DNA of 64,000 nt from Pseudoprimorskyibacter insulae (GTDB lineage Bacteria; Pseudomonadota; Alphaproteobacteria; Rhodobacterales; Rhodobacteraceae): positions 16,559 through 80,558 of the forward strand of contig NZ_OMOJ01000012.1 of NCBI RefSeq assembly GCF_900302505.1, read 5' to 3'. Position 1 is the first letter of the stretch, and every line of letters starts with the position of its first letter. Of the stretch, positions 7,860 through 15,535 are shown one piece after another. The translations under genes and the position numbers were made by a program. The notes under the pieces were generated by a model. That model did not search any database. It saw only the letters and a list, made by a program, of their open reading frames with translations, and was not told where the DNA came from.

Positions 7860-8662
7860 TCAAAGCACTATTTTTGGCAGGGGCCTCCATTGCGGTGGGC
7901 ACCATTGCACAGGCCGGGGACGTGATGCGCATGGCGGTCACCACCTCGTTCCATAACTCGGGTCTGGCCGAGGTTCTTCTGCCGGCCATTCAGGAAGATC
8001 TGGATTTGGAAGTGCAACTGCTGGTCGTTGGGACGGGACAAGCAATCAAGCTGGGCGAGGCTGGCGACGTGGACGCGATCCTCGTGCACTCCAAGGGCGC
8101 TGAGATGAAGTTCCTTGAAGGCGGTTATGGCACGCATCGCCGTGAAATCATGTACAACGACTTTGTCGTGATTGGCCCCAAAGCTGACCCGGCAGGCATT
8201 GCCGACGACGGCTCTGCCGCCGAGGCGCTGCAGGACATCGCCGCCGCTGAGGCCGCCTTTGTCAGCCGCGGCGATGACAGCGGGACGCACAAGAAAGAAC
8301 TGAGCCTTTGGTCATCCGCCGGGTTGGATGTGGCGACCTTTGGTGGCTGGTATAACGCCGTTGGTGCGGGCATGGGCGCGGCGCTGAACACCGCATCGGG
8401 GATGAATGGCTACATCCTGTCCGACCGTGCCAGCTGGCTGAACTTTGGCAACAAGGGTGATCTGGCGTTGCTTTATGCTGGCGATCCGGTGCTGTTCAAC
8501 CAATACGCCTATCTGCCCGTGAACCCCGAAAAGCACCCCCATGTGAAGCATGATCTGGCGATCTCGCTAGAAGAGTGGCTGACCTCGGACCGCGCGAAAG
8601 AGCTGATCGACGGTTACACGATCAACGGCGAAACGCTATTCGTGTTCAACGCACAGCAGTAA
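7856..8662 (+). CDS. tupA: Tungstate-binding periplasmic protein TupA
   Basis: Periplasmic receptor of the importer. The 268-residue protein starts with a signal peptide ending near AQAGD, followed by the TupA-type ligand motif AVTTSFHNSGL and the VGTGQAIKLGEAGDVDAI segment that lines the anion site. This Thr-Ser-rich signature separates TupA from ModA. The ATG overlaps the tupC stop (ATGA). The gene is convergent with gntR, only 8 nt apart, with no obvious terminator. No ModE/TunR-like regulator gene is seen nearby, so how the operon is controlled is unknown. Confidence 0.92.
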   Translation: MIKALFLAGASIAVGTIAQAGDVMRMAVTTSFHNSGLAEVLLPAIQEDLDLEVQLLVVGTGQAIKLGEAGDVDAILVHSKGAEMKFLEGGYGTHRREIMYNDFVVIGPKADPAGIADDGSAAEALQDIAAAEAAFVSRGDDSGTHKKELSLWSSAGLDVATFGGWYNAVGAGMGAALNTASGMNGYILSDRASWLNFGNKGDLALLYAGDPVLFNQYAYLPVNPEKHPHVKHDLAISLEEWLTSDRAKELIDGYTINGETLFVFNAQQ

Positions 8663-8670
8663 GCCATATA

Positions 8671-9354
8671 TCAAGGGGCAGGGGGCGTATCCAGCAGAAC
8701 GCGCCCTGCCTGAATCGATCCGTTGCGAATGTCCTGTTCCAAGGCACGGGTTAATGCTTCGGCATCGCGGGCGCGCAGCGCCGACAGAATTGCCTTGTGA
8801 TAATCCGCGCCATCTTGGTCAATCCGGTGCAGCACTTGCCGCAGGAACGGGCCCAGTTGCAGCCAGATAGACTCGACCAAAGGTACGGCGGCTTGGTCCG
8901 GGTTTGCCGAATAAAGCGACCGGTGAAACGTCTGGTTGGTCCGCGTCAGGGCGTCCAGGTCGCCTGCGGCCAAAGACCGATCCATATCATCGTCAAGCGC
9001 CTGCAATTCGTCGATCTGAAGGTCTGTCAGATGGGGCAGGGCGCGCTTGGCGGCGTGACATTCGAGCGATACGCGCAATTCCAAAAGTTCATCCAATCGC
9101 CCGGCGGTCATCTCGGGCACGCGCAGGCGGCGGTTTTCTAAGACTTCGATGGCGTTTTCTGTGCTGAGGCGGCGAATGGCTTCGCGCACCGGCGTTGGGC
9201 TAAGTCCGAATTCCAGCGCGATACCGCGAAAGGTCAGCGACGTGCCCGGGGGAATAGCCCCCACAATCACCGCGTTTCGAAGGCGGTGGTAGGCATAGTC
9301 CTGCGTTGTCATGTCCTCAGACCGGGGGGTCTCGGGAATCCGCATTTTTGTCAT
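8671..9354 (-). CDS. GntR-family (FadR/FCD) transcriptional regulator
   Basis: DNA-binding regulator with an N-terminal winged helix (LRNAVIVGAIPPGTSLTFRGIALEFGLSPTPVREAIRRL) and a helical FCD effector domain (about residues 85-215, with ELLELRVSLECHAAKRAL and the metal-site-like NQTFHRSLY). FCD regulators usually respond to small organic acids or amines. It is divergent from a puuA-like/puuB-like pair, so it probably represses polyamine or gamma-glutamyl-amine catabolism. The start is uncertain: ATGs at 9414, 9354, 9345 and 9312 all lack a strong ribosome binding site; 9354 gives a family-like N-terminal length of 227 residues. Confidence 0.8.
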   Translation of the reverse strand: MTKMRIPETPRSEDMTTQDYAYHRLRNAVIVGAIPPGTSLTFRGIALEFGLSPTPVREAIRRLSTENAIEVLENRRLRVPEMTAGRLDELLELRVSLECHAAKRALPHLTDLQIDELQALDDDMDRSLAAGDLDALTRTNQTFHRSLYSANPDQAAVPLVESIWLQLGPFLRQVLHRIDQDGADYHKAILSALRARDAEALTRALEQDIRNGSIQAGRVLLDTPPAP

Positions 9355-9399
9355 TGCGCGAAGATGACGCGAAGCGCTGCTTGACTCAAGGGGAAATAG

Positions 9400-9430
9400 T
9401 ATCACATTATACAAAATGATATCACATTAT
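9400..9430. promoter_or_regulatory. Probable GntR operator in divergent promoter
   Basis: The 11-mer TATCACATTAT occurs twice, at 9400-9410 and 9420-9430, exactly 20 bp apart, so on the same helix face. Between them lies TTATACAA, similar to the TTGTATACAA-type sites of GntR/FadR proteins. The stretch lies between gntR and the glutamine-synthetase-like gene and is AT-rich for this genome. Assignment to GntR is inferred from location. Confidence 0.5.
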
Positions 9431-9439
9431 GAGTGGCCC

Positions 9440-10789
9440 ATGATTGACACCTCCGTCGCGGCAGGCTTCGACGCCGATAACGAAGTTGAAACCGTCTTTG
9501 CCTGCATCTGCGACCTGAACGGTGTGATGCGGGGCAAGCGACTTCCGATTGAACAACTGGACAAAGTGGTCGAGGGCAAGCTTCGCATGCCGCTGTCTTT
9601 GCTGAGCATGGACATCTGGGGCGAAGACATCGAAGGCAACGATCTGGTCTTTGATACCGGCGATGCCGATGGCATATGCGAATTCACCGGACGGCCCCTC
9701 AGTTTGGTGAACTGGACGTCGCGCCCGGCGGCCTTTGCCCAGCTTTGGATGCGGCAAGAGGATGGGAAACCCTTCGACGGCGACCCGCGCCGCGCGCTTG
9801 AATCAATCGTGCAACGCTATGCCGATCTGGGCCTAACGCCTGTCGTCGCGACAGAGCTTGAGTTCTACGTCGTTGATCCGTCTGAAGCCGCGCCGCAACC
9901 GCCCTTGTCGCCGGTCACGGGCAAGCGCTTGGATTCCGATGGTGCGCTGTCGCTGGATGAACTTCAGCACTTCGACGCCCTGTTGAATGAGATCTATGAC
10001 GCCTGCCATGCACAGGACATTCCCGCTGATGCCGCGATTTCCGAAAACGGGGCAGGGCAGTTTGAAATCAACCTGATGCATGTCGCGGACCCTCTGAAGG
10101 CTGCCGACGATGCTGTTTTGTTCAAACGCCTGGTGCGCGGGATCGCCCGCAAACATGCCTTGGCCGCGACCTTCATGGCCAAACCATACGGTGACCGCGC
10201 CGGGTCGGGTATGCATGTGCATTTTTCGTTGATCGATAAGGATGGTAACAACGTCTTCGACGATGGCGGCCAAGAAGGCACGACGATGATGCGGTCTGCT
10301 GTCGCCGGGCTGATCCGCACCATGCAGGAAAACGCGTTGGTCTTCGCGCCGCACGAAAACTCGTTCCGGCGGTTGTTGCCGGGGGCGCATGCGCCGTCAT
10401 CCGTGGCTTGGGGCTATGAAAACCGCACAGCGGCCATCCGCATTCCCGGCGGGTCGCATAAGGCGCGGCGGATTGAACACCGGGTTGCCGGGGCGGATGC
10501 CAACCCCTATCTGGTTCTGGCGTCAATTCTGGGCGGGGCTTTGCTGGGCATTGAAAACAACTGGACCGCGCCAGAGCCCATCGTGGGCGATGCCTACTCA
10601 CTCGATCTGGACCAACTTCCGCTGGACTGGGCGTCTTCGATTGACGCCTTTGCCAAGGGACCAAATGTGGACGGGATCTTTTCCAAGCGCTTGAAACGCA
10701 TGTTCGTGCAGTGCAAGCAGCAGGAACTGCGCCGCTTTACCCGCCAAGTGACCGATTTTGAATACCACAGCTATCTGGAGGCTGTCTGA
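9440..10789 (+). CDS. puuA: Glutamine synthetase family protein, PuuA-like gamma-glutamylamine synthetase
   Basis: A 449-residue enzyme of the GlnA III / PuuA group that ligates glutamate to an amine using ATP, the first step of the gamma-glutamylated putrescine pathway. Visible are the N-terminal DLNGVMRGKRLP typical of this subgroup, the metal and glutamate-site blocks GAGQFEINL and GSGMHVHFSL, and the ATP-site NSFRRLLPGAHAPS. The ATG at 9440 was chosen over the in-frame ATG at 9416, which falls inside the operator-like repeats; neither has a strong Shine-Dalgarno. puuB-like follows with no gap. The exact amine (putrescine, spermidine or ethanolamine) cannot be told from the sequence. Confidence 0.82.
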   Translation: MIDTSVAAGFDADNEVETVFACICDLNGVMRGKRLPIEQLDKVVEGKLRMPLSLLSMDIWGEDIEGNDLVFDTGDADGICEFTGRPLSLVNWTSRPAAFAQLWMRQEDGKPFDGDPRRALESIVQRYADLGLTPVVATELEFYVVDPSEAAPQPPLSPVTGKRLDSDGALSLDELQHFDALLNEIYDACHAQDIPADAAISENGAGQFEINLMHVADPLKAADDAVLFKRLVRGIARKHALAATFMAKPYGDRAGSGMHVHFSLIDKDGNNVFDDGGQEGTTMMRSAVAGLIRTMQENALVFAPHENSFRRLLPGAHAPSSVAWGYENRTAAIRIPGGSHKARRIEHRVAGADANPYLVLASILGGALLGIENNWTAPEPIVGDAYSLDLDQLPLDWASSIDAFAKGPNVDGIFSKRLKRMFVQCKQQELRRFTRQVTDFEYHSYLEAV

Positions 10790-12100
10790 ATGTCCGCCAA
10801 TTCGCATCCCTATGCCGGCACGGGCCAGCATGTGGGCAGCTACTATGCCGCGTCTGCCAATCCGGCCCCGCTGCGCCCTGCTGTCAAAGGCGCGCATGAG
10901 GCCGAAATCTGTGTCGTTGGTGCGGGTTATTCTGGCCTGTCCACCGCGCTGCATCTGGCCGAAAAGGGCTATTCCGTCACGGTGGTCGAAGGTGCGCGGA
11001 TTGGTTGGGGCGCGTCGGGCCGCAACGGTGGTCAGATCGTAAACGGGCTGAACGCCAGTCTGGATACAATCGGTAAGCGCTACGGGGCGGATACCGCCAA
11101 GTTCGTGGCTGGTCTGGTCCAGGAAGGCGGAGAGATCATCCGCGAGCGGATCAAGACCTATGACATTCAGTGCGACCTGAAAGACGGCAACGTCTTTGCC
11201 GCCATGACCCCGCGCCACATGAAAGAGCTGGAGCACACCAAGGCGGTCTGGGAAAGCCACGGGCTAAACAACTACCGGATGCTCACCCGCGATGAGATGC
11301 GCCAACACGTGACCACCGACGCATATGTCGGCGGGATGCTGGATGTCACGGGCGGGCATATGCACCCGCTGAACCTTGCCTTGGGGCAGGCGGCGGCGGT
11401 CGAAAAGTTGGGCGGCACGATCTATGAAATGTCGCCCGTCACCCGTGTTGATACCGATGCCGAACGCCCGGTGATCTATACACCCGAAGGTCAGATCACC
11501 TGCAAAACGCTGGTCCTCTGCGGCAACGCCTATCTGGGCCATGTGGTGCCAACCTTGGAATGGCGCGTCATGCCTGTCTCGACGCAGGTTATGGCGACGG
11601 AACCGCTTGGCGCGGAACGGGCGGCGGCGCTGATGCCGTCGGACACTTGTATCGAGGACGTGCGCTATATCCTGGACTACTACCGCATGTCTGCGGACAA
11701 GCGTCTGCTGTTCGGGGGCGGCGTGGTCTATTCGGGCACCGATCCCAAGGACATCAAGGCAAGCCTGTGGAAGAACATGATGAAGGTCTTCCCACAGTTG
11801 TCTGACGTGAAGATCGACTATGCCTGGAGCGGCAACTTTGCCCTGTCCTTCAGCCGTGTCCCGCAGATGGGCCGGATCGGCGCGAACACCTACTTCGCCC
11901 ATGGTTATTCGGGCCACGGGATCACCGGCTCGCATACCTTTGGCCGCATCCTTGCAGAGGCAATCGACGGTGATTTGAGCCGGTTCGACGTCTTCGCAGG
12001 CTTGCCGTGGATTCCCTTCCCCGGCGGACGGGCCCTCCGCGTGCCCTATTCCATTGTTGGCGCGTGGTGGTATTCACTGCGCGACCGGCTCGGGGTCTAG
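10790..12100 (+). CDS. puuB: FAD-dependent oxidoreductase, PuuB-like
   Basis: A 436-residue DAO-superfamily flavoenzyme resembling gamma-glutamylputrescine oxidase. The N-terminus HPYAGTGQHVGSYYAAS is characteristic of PuuB-type proteins; the FAD-binding VVGAGYSGLSTALHLAEKG lies near residue 40, and the substrate-domain ends with GYSGHGITGSHTFGRILAEA. It would oxidise the gamma-glutamylated amine made by the upstream ligase, releasing peroxide and an aldehyde. The ATG follows the puuA-like stop directly, so they form one operon, ended by a strong terminator at 12175. PuuC and PuuD equivalents are not in the window, so the pathway must be completed elsewhere. Confidence 0.85.
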   Translation: MSANSHPYAGTGQHVGSYYAASANPAPLRPAVKGAHEAEICVVGAGYSGLSTALHLAEKGYSVTVVEGARIGWGASGRNGGQIVNGLNASLDTIGKRYGADTAKFVAGLVQEGGEIIRERIKTYDIQCDLKDGNVFAAMTPRHMKELEHTKAVWESHGLNNYRMLTRDEMRQHVTTDAYVGGMLDVTGGHMHPLNLALGQAAAVEKLGGTIYEMSPVTRVDTDAERPVIYTPEGQITCKTLVLCGNAYLGHVVPTLEWRVMPVSTQVMATEPLGAERAAALMPSDTCIEDVRYILDYYRMSADKRLLFGGGVVYSGTDPKDIKASLWKNMMKVFPQLSDVKIDYAWSGNFALSFSRVPQMGRIGANTYFAHGYSGHGITGSHTFGRILAEAIDGDLSRFDVFAGLPWIPFPGGRALRVPYSIVGAWWYSLRDRLGV

Positions 12101-12149
12101 GTCATGACGCGGATTTGGCCCTTGTCATTCCGCGCCGCTCTCTTCCGGG

Positions 12150-12163
12150 TTGCCCATGGGCAA
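12150..12163. repeat. Distal copy of the parS-like palindrome
   Basis: TTGCCCATGGGCAA is a perfect 14-bp palindrome with the same TTGCCC-N2-GGGCAA core as the two sites after parB. It lies between puuB and the next gene, 6 kb away. It may be a further ParB site or chance; no T run follows, so it is not a terminator. Confidence 0.35.
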
Positions 12164-12174
12164 TCAGCGCTGTT

Positions 12175-12203
12175 GCCCTGTCCCGACCGGACAGGGCGTT
12201 TTT
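12175..12203 (+). terminator. Rho-independent terminator after puuB
   Basis: Nine-bp stem GCCCTGTCC / GGACAGGGC with a 5-nt loop, followed by GTTTTT. Confidence 0.85.
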
Positions 12204-12348
12204 ATGGAGCCGGGAAAACATCCATAAGCAAAACTCGGTTCAACGATTATTATTTTGAATTTCCCTTTTGGAAGGCGTCGCGGCAAATTTCAAATATACG
12301 TGACGCCCGAACCATGTCTTTTGGCCGGGCACTGATAGGAGGCACCAC

Positions 12349-12798
12349 ATGGCCGTTTCGATGACGTACTTTGAACAAGACGCCCAGCACCTAGAGGTTC
12401 TGACGGCGGAATTCAGCGGTGAACCTGTGGGCTATGTGTATCGTGGCGCCCGTCCGGGGCCGAACGTATTGGTGGTGGGCGATGGTCTTGGCGCGCAGAT
12501 GGTCTTTGACCGGGTTCTGAACATGCCTGCATTGGCCAAACTGCGCGGGTCGCTGACCATGATCTGGATCGGCGGGCGTGACCCGAAGAAAGTCCTCAGC
12601 AGCCGCGTTGTGCCGGATCAGGATGATTTTGACGATATGATGTATCTGCCCGTCACTGGCCGCGGGTCGCCGCAAGGCACCGCGCAAGGGTCTTCCACCG
12701 TAATGCGTCTTTGCACCCGGCTTGGGATGATTGACGGGCGCGGCGTAAGCCTGTTCAAAGCGTTCGATTTGAAAACCGCCGTGCTGGTCAAACAGTAA
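12349..12798 (+). CDS. Small hypothetical protein with weak AstE-like N-terminus
   Basis: A 149-residue cytoplasmic protein of unknown function, with a good ribosome binding site (AGGAGG) before the ATG. Residues about 33-73 (PGPNVLVVGDGLG ... LRGSLTMIWIGG) resemble by eye the first strands of the AstE/aspartoacylase fold encoded at 19.2 kb (PGPVIFVSGGVHGDE ... LRGTLIAIPIVN), but the zinc-binding His-Gly-Asp-Glu is replaced, and the rest of the enzyme is absent. If related it would be a catalytically dead fragment; similarity of this length may also be coincidental. It has its own terminators on both sides, so it is a single-gene unit. A 17-nt AT-rich motif shared with the lysR upstream region lies about 90 bp before the start. 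Confidence 0.6.
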   Translation: MAVSMTYFEQDAQHLEVLTAEFSGEPVGYVYRGARPGPNVLVVGDGLGAQMVFDRVLNMPALAKLRGSLTMIWIGGRDPKKVLSSRVVPDQDDFDDMMYLPVTGRGSPQGTAQGSSTVMRLCTRLGMIDGRGVSLFKAFDLKTAVLVKQ

Positions 12799-12823
12799 CC
12801 GCGCCAAGTCGCCCAATTGCATG

Positions 12824-12863
12824 ATCGACAGTGCCCTGCTTGGATGGCAGGGGGGCGGTCGAT
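12824..12863 (+). terminator. Probable terminator before mscS
   Basis: Nested inverted repeats: outer ATCGAC / GTCGAT and inner CCCTGC / GCAGGG, followed by TTGTT. A stem with internal mismatches, in the short gap between the small hypothetical gene and mscS. Confidence 0.5.
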
Positions 12864-12891
12864 TTGTTCGACACATTGCGGAGGACCCACC

Positions 12892-14316
12892 ATGGCCGAT
12901 CCGACAGCCGAAACCATCACCGAGGAAGCCGTAGAAACGGTTGAAGACGCCGTCGAAACGGTCGAAAGCCTTGCCGAAGACATCACCGAAAGCGTGTCGC
13001 CCTTCCTGGACTACGGTCATCAGGTTGCGCAGCGCTTTATTGAGCAATTCTCGGGGCTGGATGGGGTTATATCGCTGGCCATTCTGGTGGCTGCGGCCTT
13101 TGTCGGCTGGTCCCTGCGCCGCCCGGTGCATGCCTTGGTCGAACAGGTCTGGCCCAATGTCGATCAGGGGCGGCCCTTTCTGGGCAATTTGAAACATGTG
13201 GTCCACCGGGTCGCCGTGCCGTTTGTGCTGGCGGTGCTGCTCTGGATCGCGATTCCGGTGCTGCGCGAACTTGGCGTCGTAAACGAGGTTTTGCGGATCG
13301 TCGCCTCGATGCTTCAGGCGTGGATCGTCATCAACCTGTTCTCCGCCGTTGTGCGTGATCCGTCTTGGTCCCGGACCTTTGCAGCCGTGGCTTGGGTGCT
13401 GGCGGCGCTGTACATCATGCGGCTGCTCAACCCGTTGATTGCCCTGCTGGACGGCATGAGCATGACCTTGGGCACCAGCGTTATTTCGCTTTACGACATC
13501 ATCAAAGCCTCGGGCCTGTTGGTCATTCTGATCTGGCTGGCACGGGCCTTTGTCAGCTTTGTGCAGGCGCGTTTGAACCGGTCGCAAAACCTTGCCCCGG
13601 CGGTGCGGTCGCTGATCGTGCAGACGGTGAAACTGCTGACGTTGTTTGTTGCCGTGCTTTTGGCGCTCAATGCCGTCGGCGTTGATCTGACGGCACTGGC
13701 GGTCTTCTCGGGTGCGTTGGGTGTCGGGATCGGGATCGGCCTTCAGGCCATCGTGGCGAACCTGTTTTCAGGTCTGACCCTGATGATGGAAGGCGCGATC
13801 AAGGTGGGCGATTACATCGAACTTCCGTCGGGCGTGCGCGGCGAGGTCAAGGAAATCAGCACCCGCGCCACGCGGATCACCACCAATGACAACGTCGATA
13901 TTCTGGTGCCGAACTCAGAATTCGTGAACGGCCAAGTGGTCAACTGGACGCTGAAAGACCGCGTCTGCCGGGTCCATATTCCCTTTGGCGTGGCCTATGG
14001 CAGCGACAAGGAACTTGTGCGCAAAGCCGCGCTTGAGGCCGCCGCCGAGGTTGAGCACGAACTGAAAGGGCCGGGGTCCCGCCCGGCCGAGGTGTGGCTG
14101 ACCAATTTCGGCGCAAGCTCGCTGGACTTTGAGCTGGTCGTATGGCTAAAGCCCGAAGCCGTTCAACGGCAGGCGCGGGTGCGTGCGGATTACAACTGGG
14201 CGCTGGAAACGGCCCTGACCAAGCACGGCATTGAAATACCGTTCCCGCAGCTAGATCTGCATGTGAAACCGGGGGCCAAGCCCTTTATCGTGACTGGCAA
14301 GGAGTCTGAGAGTTGA
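12892..14316 (+). CDS. MscS-family mechanosensitive channel
   Basis: A 475-residue inner-membrane channel. An acidic N-terminal stretch (residues 1-45, rich in Glu with repeated VET/VED) precedes about five membrane helices; the pore helix is seen as LTALAVFSGALGVGIGIGLQAIVANLFSG, and the beta domain follows with GDYIELPSGVRGEVKEIS and VDILVPNSEF. It would release osmolytes on membrane tension. The frame opens at 12817, but the ATG at 12892 follows GGAGGA. Its stop overlaps the TTG start of the first pqiA half, so it heads an envelope operon. The acidic N-terminus is not typical of small MscS and has no assigned role. Confidence 0.9.
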   Translation: MADPTAETITEEAVETVEDAVETVESLAEDITESVSPFLDYGHQVAQRFIEQFSGLDGVISLAILVAAAFVGWSLRRPVHALVEQVWPNVDQGRPFLGNLKHVVHRVAVPFVLAVLLWIAIPVLRELGVVNEVLRIVASMLQAWIVINLFSAVVRDPSWSRTFAAVAWVLAALYIMRLLNPLIALLDGMSMTLGTSVISLYDIIKASGLLVILIWLARAFVSFVQARLNRSQNLAPAVRSLIVQTVKLLTLFVAVLLALNAVGVDLTALAVFSGALGVGIGIGLQAIVANLFSGLTLMMEGAIKVGDYIELPSGVRGEVKEISTRATRITTNDNVDILVPNSEFVNGQVVNWTLKDRVCRVHIPFGVAYGSDKELVRKAALEAAAEVEHELKGPGSRPAEVWLTNFGASSLDFELVVWLKPEAVQRQARVRADYNWALETALTKHGIEIPFPQLDLHVKPGAKPFIVTGKESES

Positions 14317-14924
14317 GCGGCGACAACATCGCCTGTCCTGTGTGCGACGTGATGTACCATTTGCCGCCAGAACTGGCGGATGGGGAAACGCGCTGCGCCC
14401 GCTGCGGTTACCGGCTGACCCTTGGCCAGTCCGAGGCCATCACCCGCGTGGTGGGGCTGGCACTGACGTCGGTTGTGCTGATGGGCATGGTGGTGTTCCT
14501 GCCGTTCCTTGATCTGGAGGCGGGCCAGTTCAGCAACTCGGCCACGGTTTATGACGCGGTGATGGGGTTCTCGACCGGGATCATGATGCCTTTGTCGCTG
14601 GCGGTGATGGGCTTCATCATCGTGCTGCCCTTGTTGCGGTTCGGGCTGCTGATCTATGCTCTCGCGCCCGTGGTCCTGCATCGCCCCAACGCGCCCGGTG
14701 CAAATGCCGCGCTGCGTGTTGCGATCCGGCTGAAACCCTGGGCCATGGCCGAGATTTTCATGGTCGGCGTCGCGGTTGCGCTGGTCAAGCTGGCGGGGAT
14801 GGCAACGCTTCATATGGGTCCAGCCTTCTGGGCCTTCGTCGGGGTGGTGGTGGTGGCCGCCCTTAAAGATACGCTCATGTGCAGGAATACGTTATGGACC
14901 GCGCTGGCCAACAACAAAGCCTGA
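14313..14924 (+). CDS. pqiA: PqiA-like membrane protein, first half
   Basis: A 203-residue inner-membrane protein equivalent to one half of PqiA/LetA. The N-terminus has a zinc-ribbon-like pair CPVC ... CARC (about residues 8-30), followed by four hydrophobic segments. In the Pqi/Let systems this subunit pairs with an MCE-domain protein to move lipids between membranes. The TTG start at 14313 has AAGGAG 8 nt upstream and overlaps the mscS stop. The second half is encoded as a separate overlapping gene, whereas enterobacterial PqiA is one polypeptide containing both halves. Confidence 0.88.
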   Translation: MSGDNIACPVCDVMYHLPPELADGETRCARCGYRLTLGQSEAITRVVGLALTSVVLMGMVVFLPFLDLEAGQFSNSATVYDAVMGFSTGIMMPLSLAVMGFIIVLPLLRFGLLIYALAPVVLHRPNAPGANAALRVAIRLKPWAMAEIFMVGVAVALVKLAGMATLHMGPAFWAFVGVVVVAALKDTLMCRNTLWTALANNKA

Positions 14925-15535
14925 CTACGGCCCGCGAAGCGGGAATGGTCGGGTGTACCTATTGCGGGCTGCTGTTGCCGATGGATCAAGCGCATTGCCC
15001 GCGCTGTGGTGCCGGGTTGCAAAGTCGCGACGACCAGAGCCTGCAAAAGGTTTGGGCGTGGTTGCTCGCGGGTCTGATCGCCTATGTTCCGGCGAACCTG
15101 TATCCGATGCTGCGCACAACGCAGATGTTCCACACGACCGAAAGCACCATCGTCGGCGGTGTCAGTGATCTGATCCATCACCATGCCTATGGCATTGCTT
15201 TCATCGTGTTCTTTGCCAGCGTGGTGATCCCGATCGGCAAGTTCATCGTGATTGCCTATCTGGCCTACCTGATGAGCAGGCCGCACAAAAGCGATCCGCA
15301 CAGGCTCCACCTTCTGTATGAGGTGGTCGAATTTATCGGACGTTGGTCGATGATCGACGTCTTTGTCGTGGCCATCCTGACTGCGTTGGTGCAGTTCGAT
15401 GTCTTGGCGACGATCAACCCCGGAATTGCGGCCGTTTGCTTTGCGCTCTCTGTCGTTTTCACAATGCTGTCGGCCCAAAGCTTCGACTCTCGTCTGATCT
15501 GGGACCGGCTTGAGAAAGGATCCTTCCATGGATGA
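14894..15535 (+). CDS. pqiA2: PqiA-like membrane protein, second half
   Basis: A 213-residue protein with a zinc-ribbon-like CTYC ... CPRC near residues 20-38 and about four hydrophobic segments, the counterpart of the second half of PqiA. The ATG at 14894 follows AGGAA; a GTG at 14879 is an in-frame alternative. It overlaps the preceding pqiA gene by 31 nt and the following pqiB by 8 nt, implying coupled translation and a fixed stoichiometry. Lipid-trafficking function is inferred from the family and the adjacent MCE gene. Confidence 0.87.
   Translation: MDRAGQQQSLTTAREAGMVGCTYCGLLLPMDQAHCPRCGAGLQSRDDQSLQKVWAWLLAGLIAYVPANLYPMLRTTQMFHTTESTIVGGVSDLIHHHAYGIAFIVFFASVVIPIGKFIVIAYLAYLMSRPHKSDPHRLHLLYEVVEFIGRWSMIDVFVVAILTALVQFDVLATINPGIAAVCFALSVVFTMLSAQSFDSRLIWDRLEKGSFHG

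Noticed and set aside
12391..13587. 398-residue minus-strand frame over the small hypothetical and mscS
   Set aside because: His/Gln/Arg-rich shadow spanning two real genes and the gap between them.
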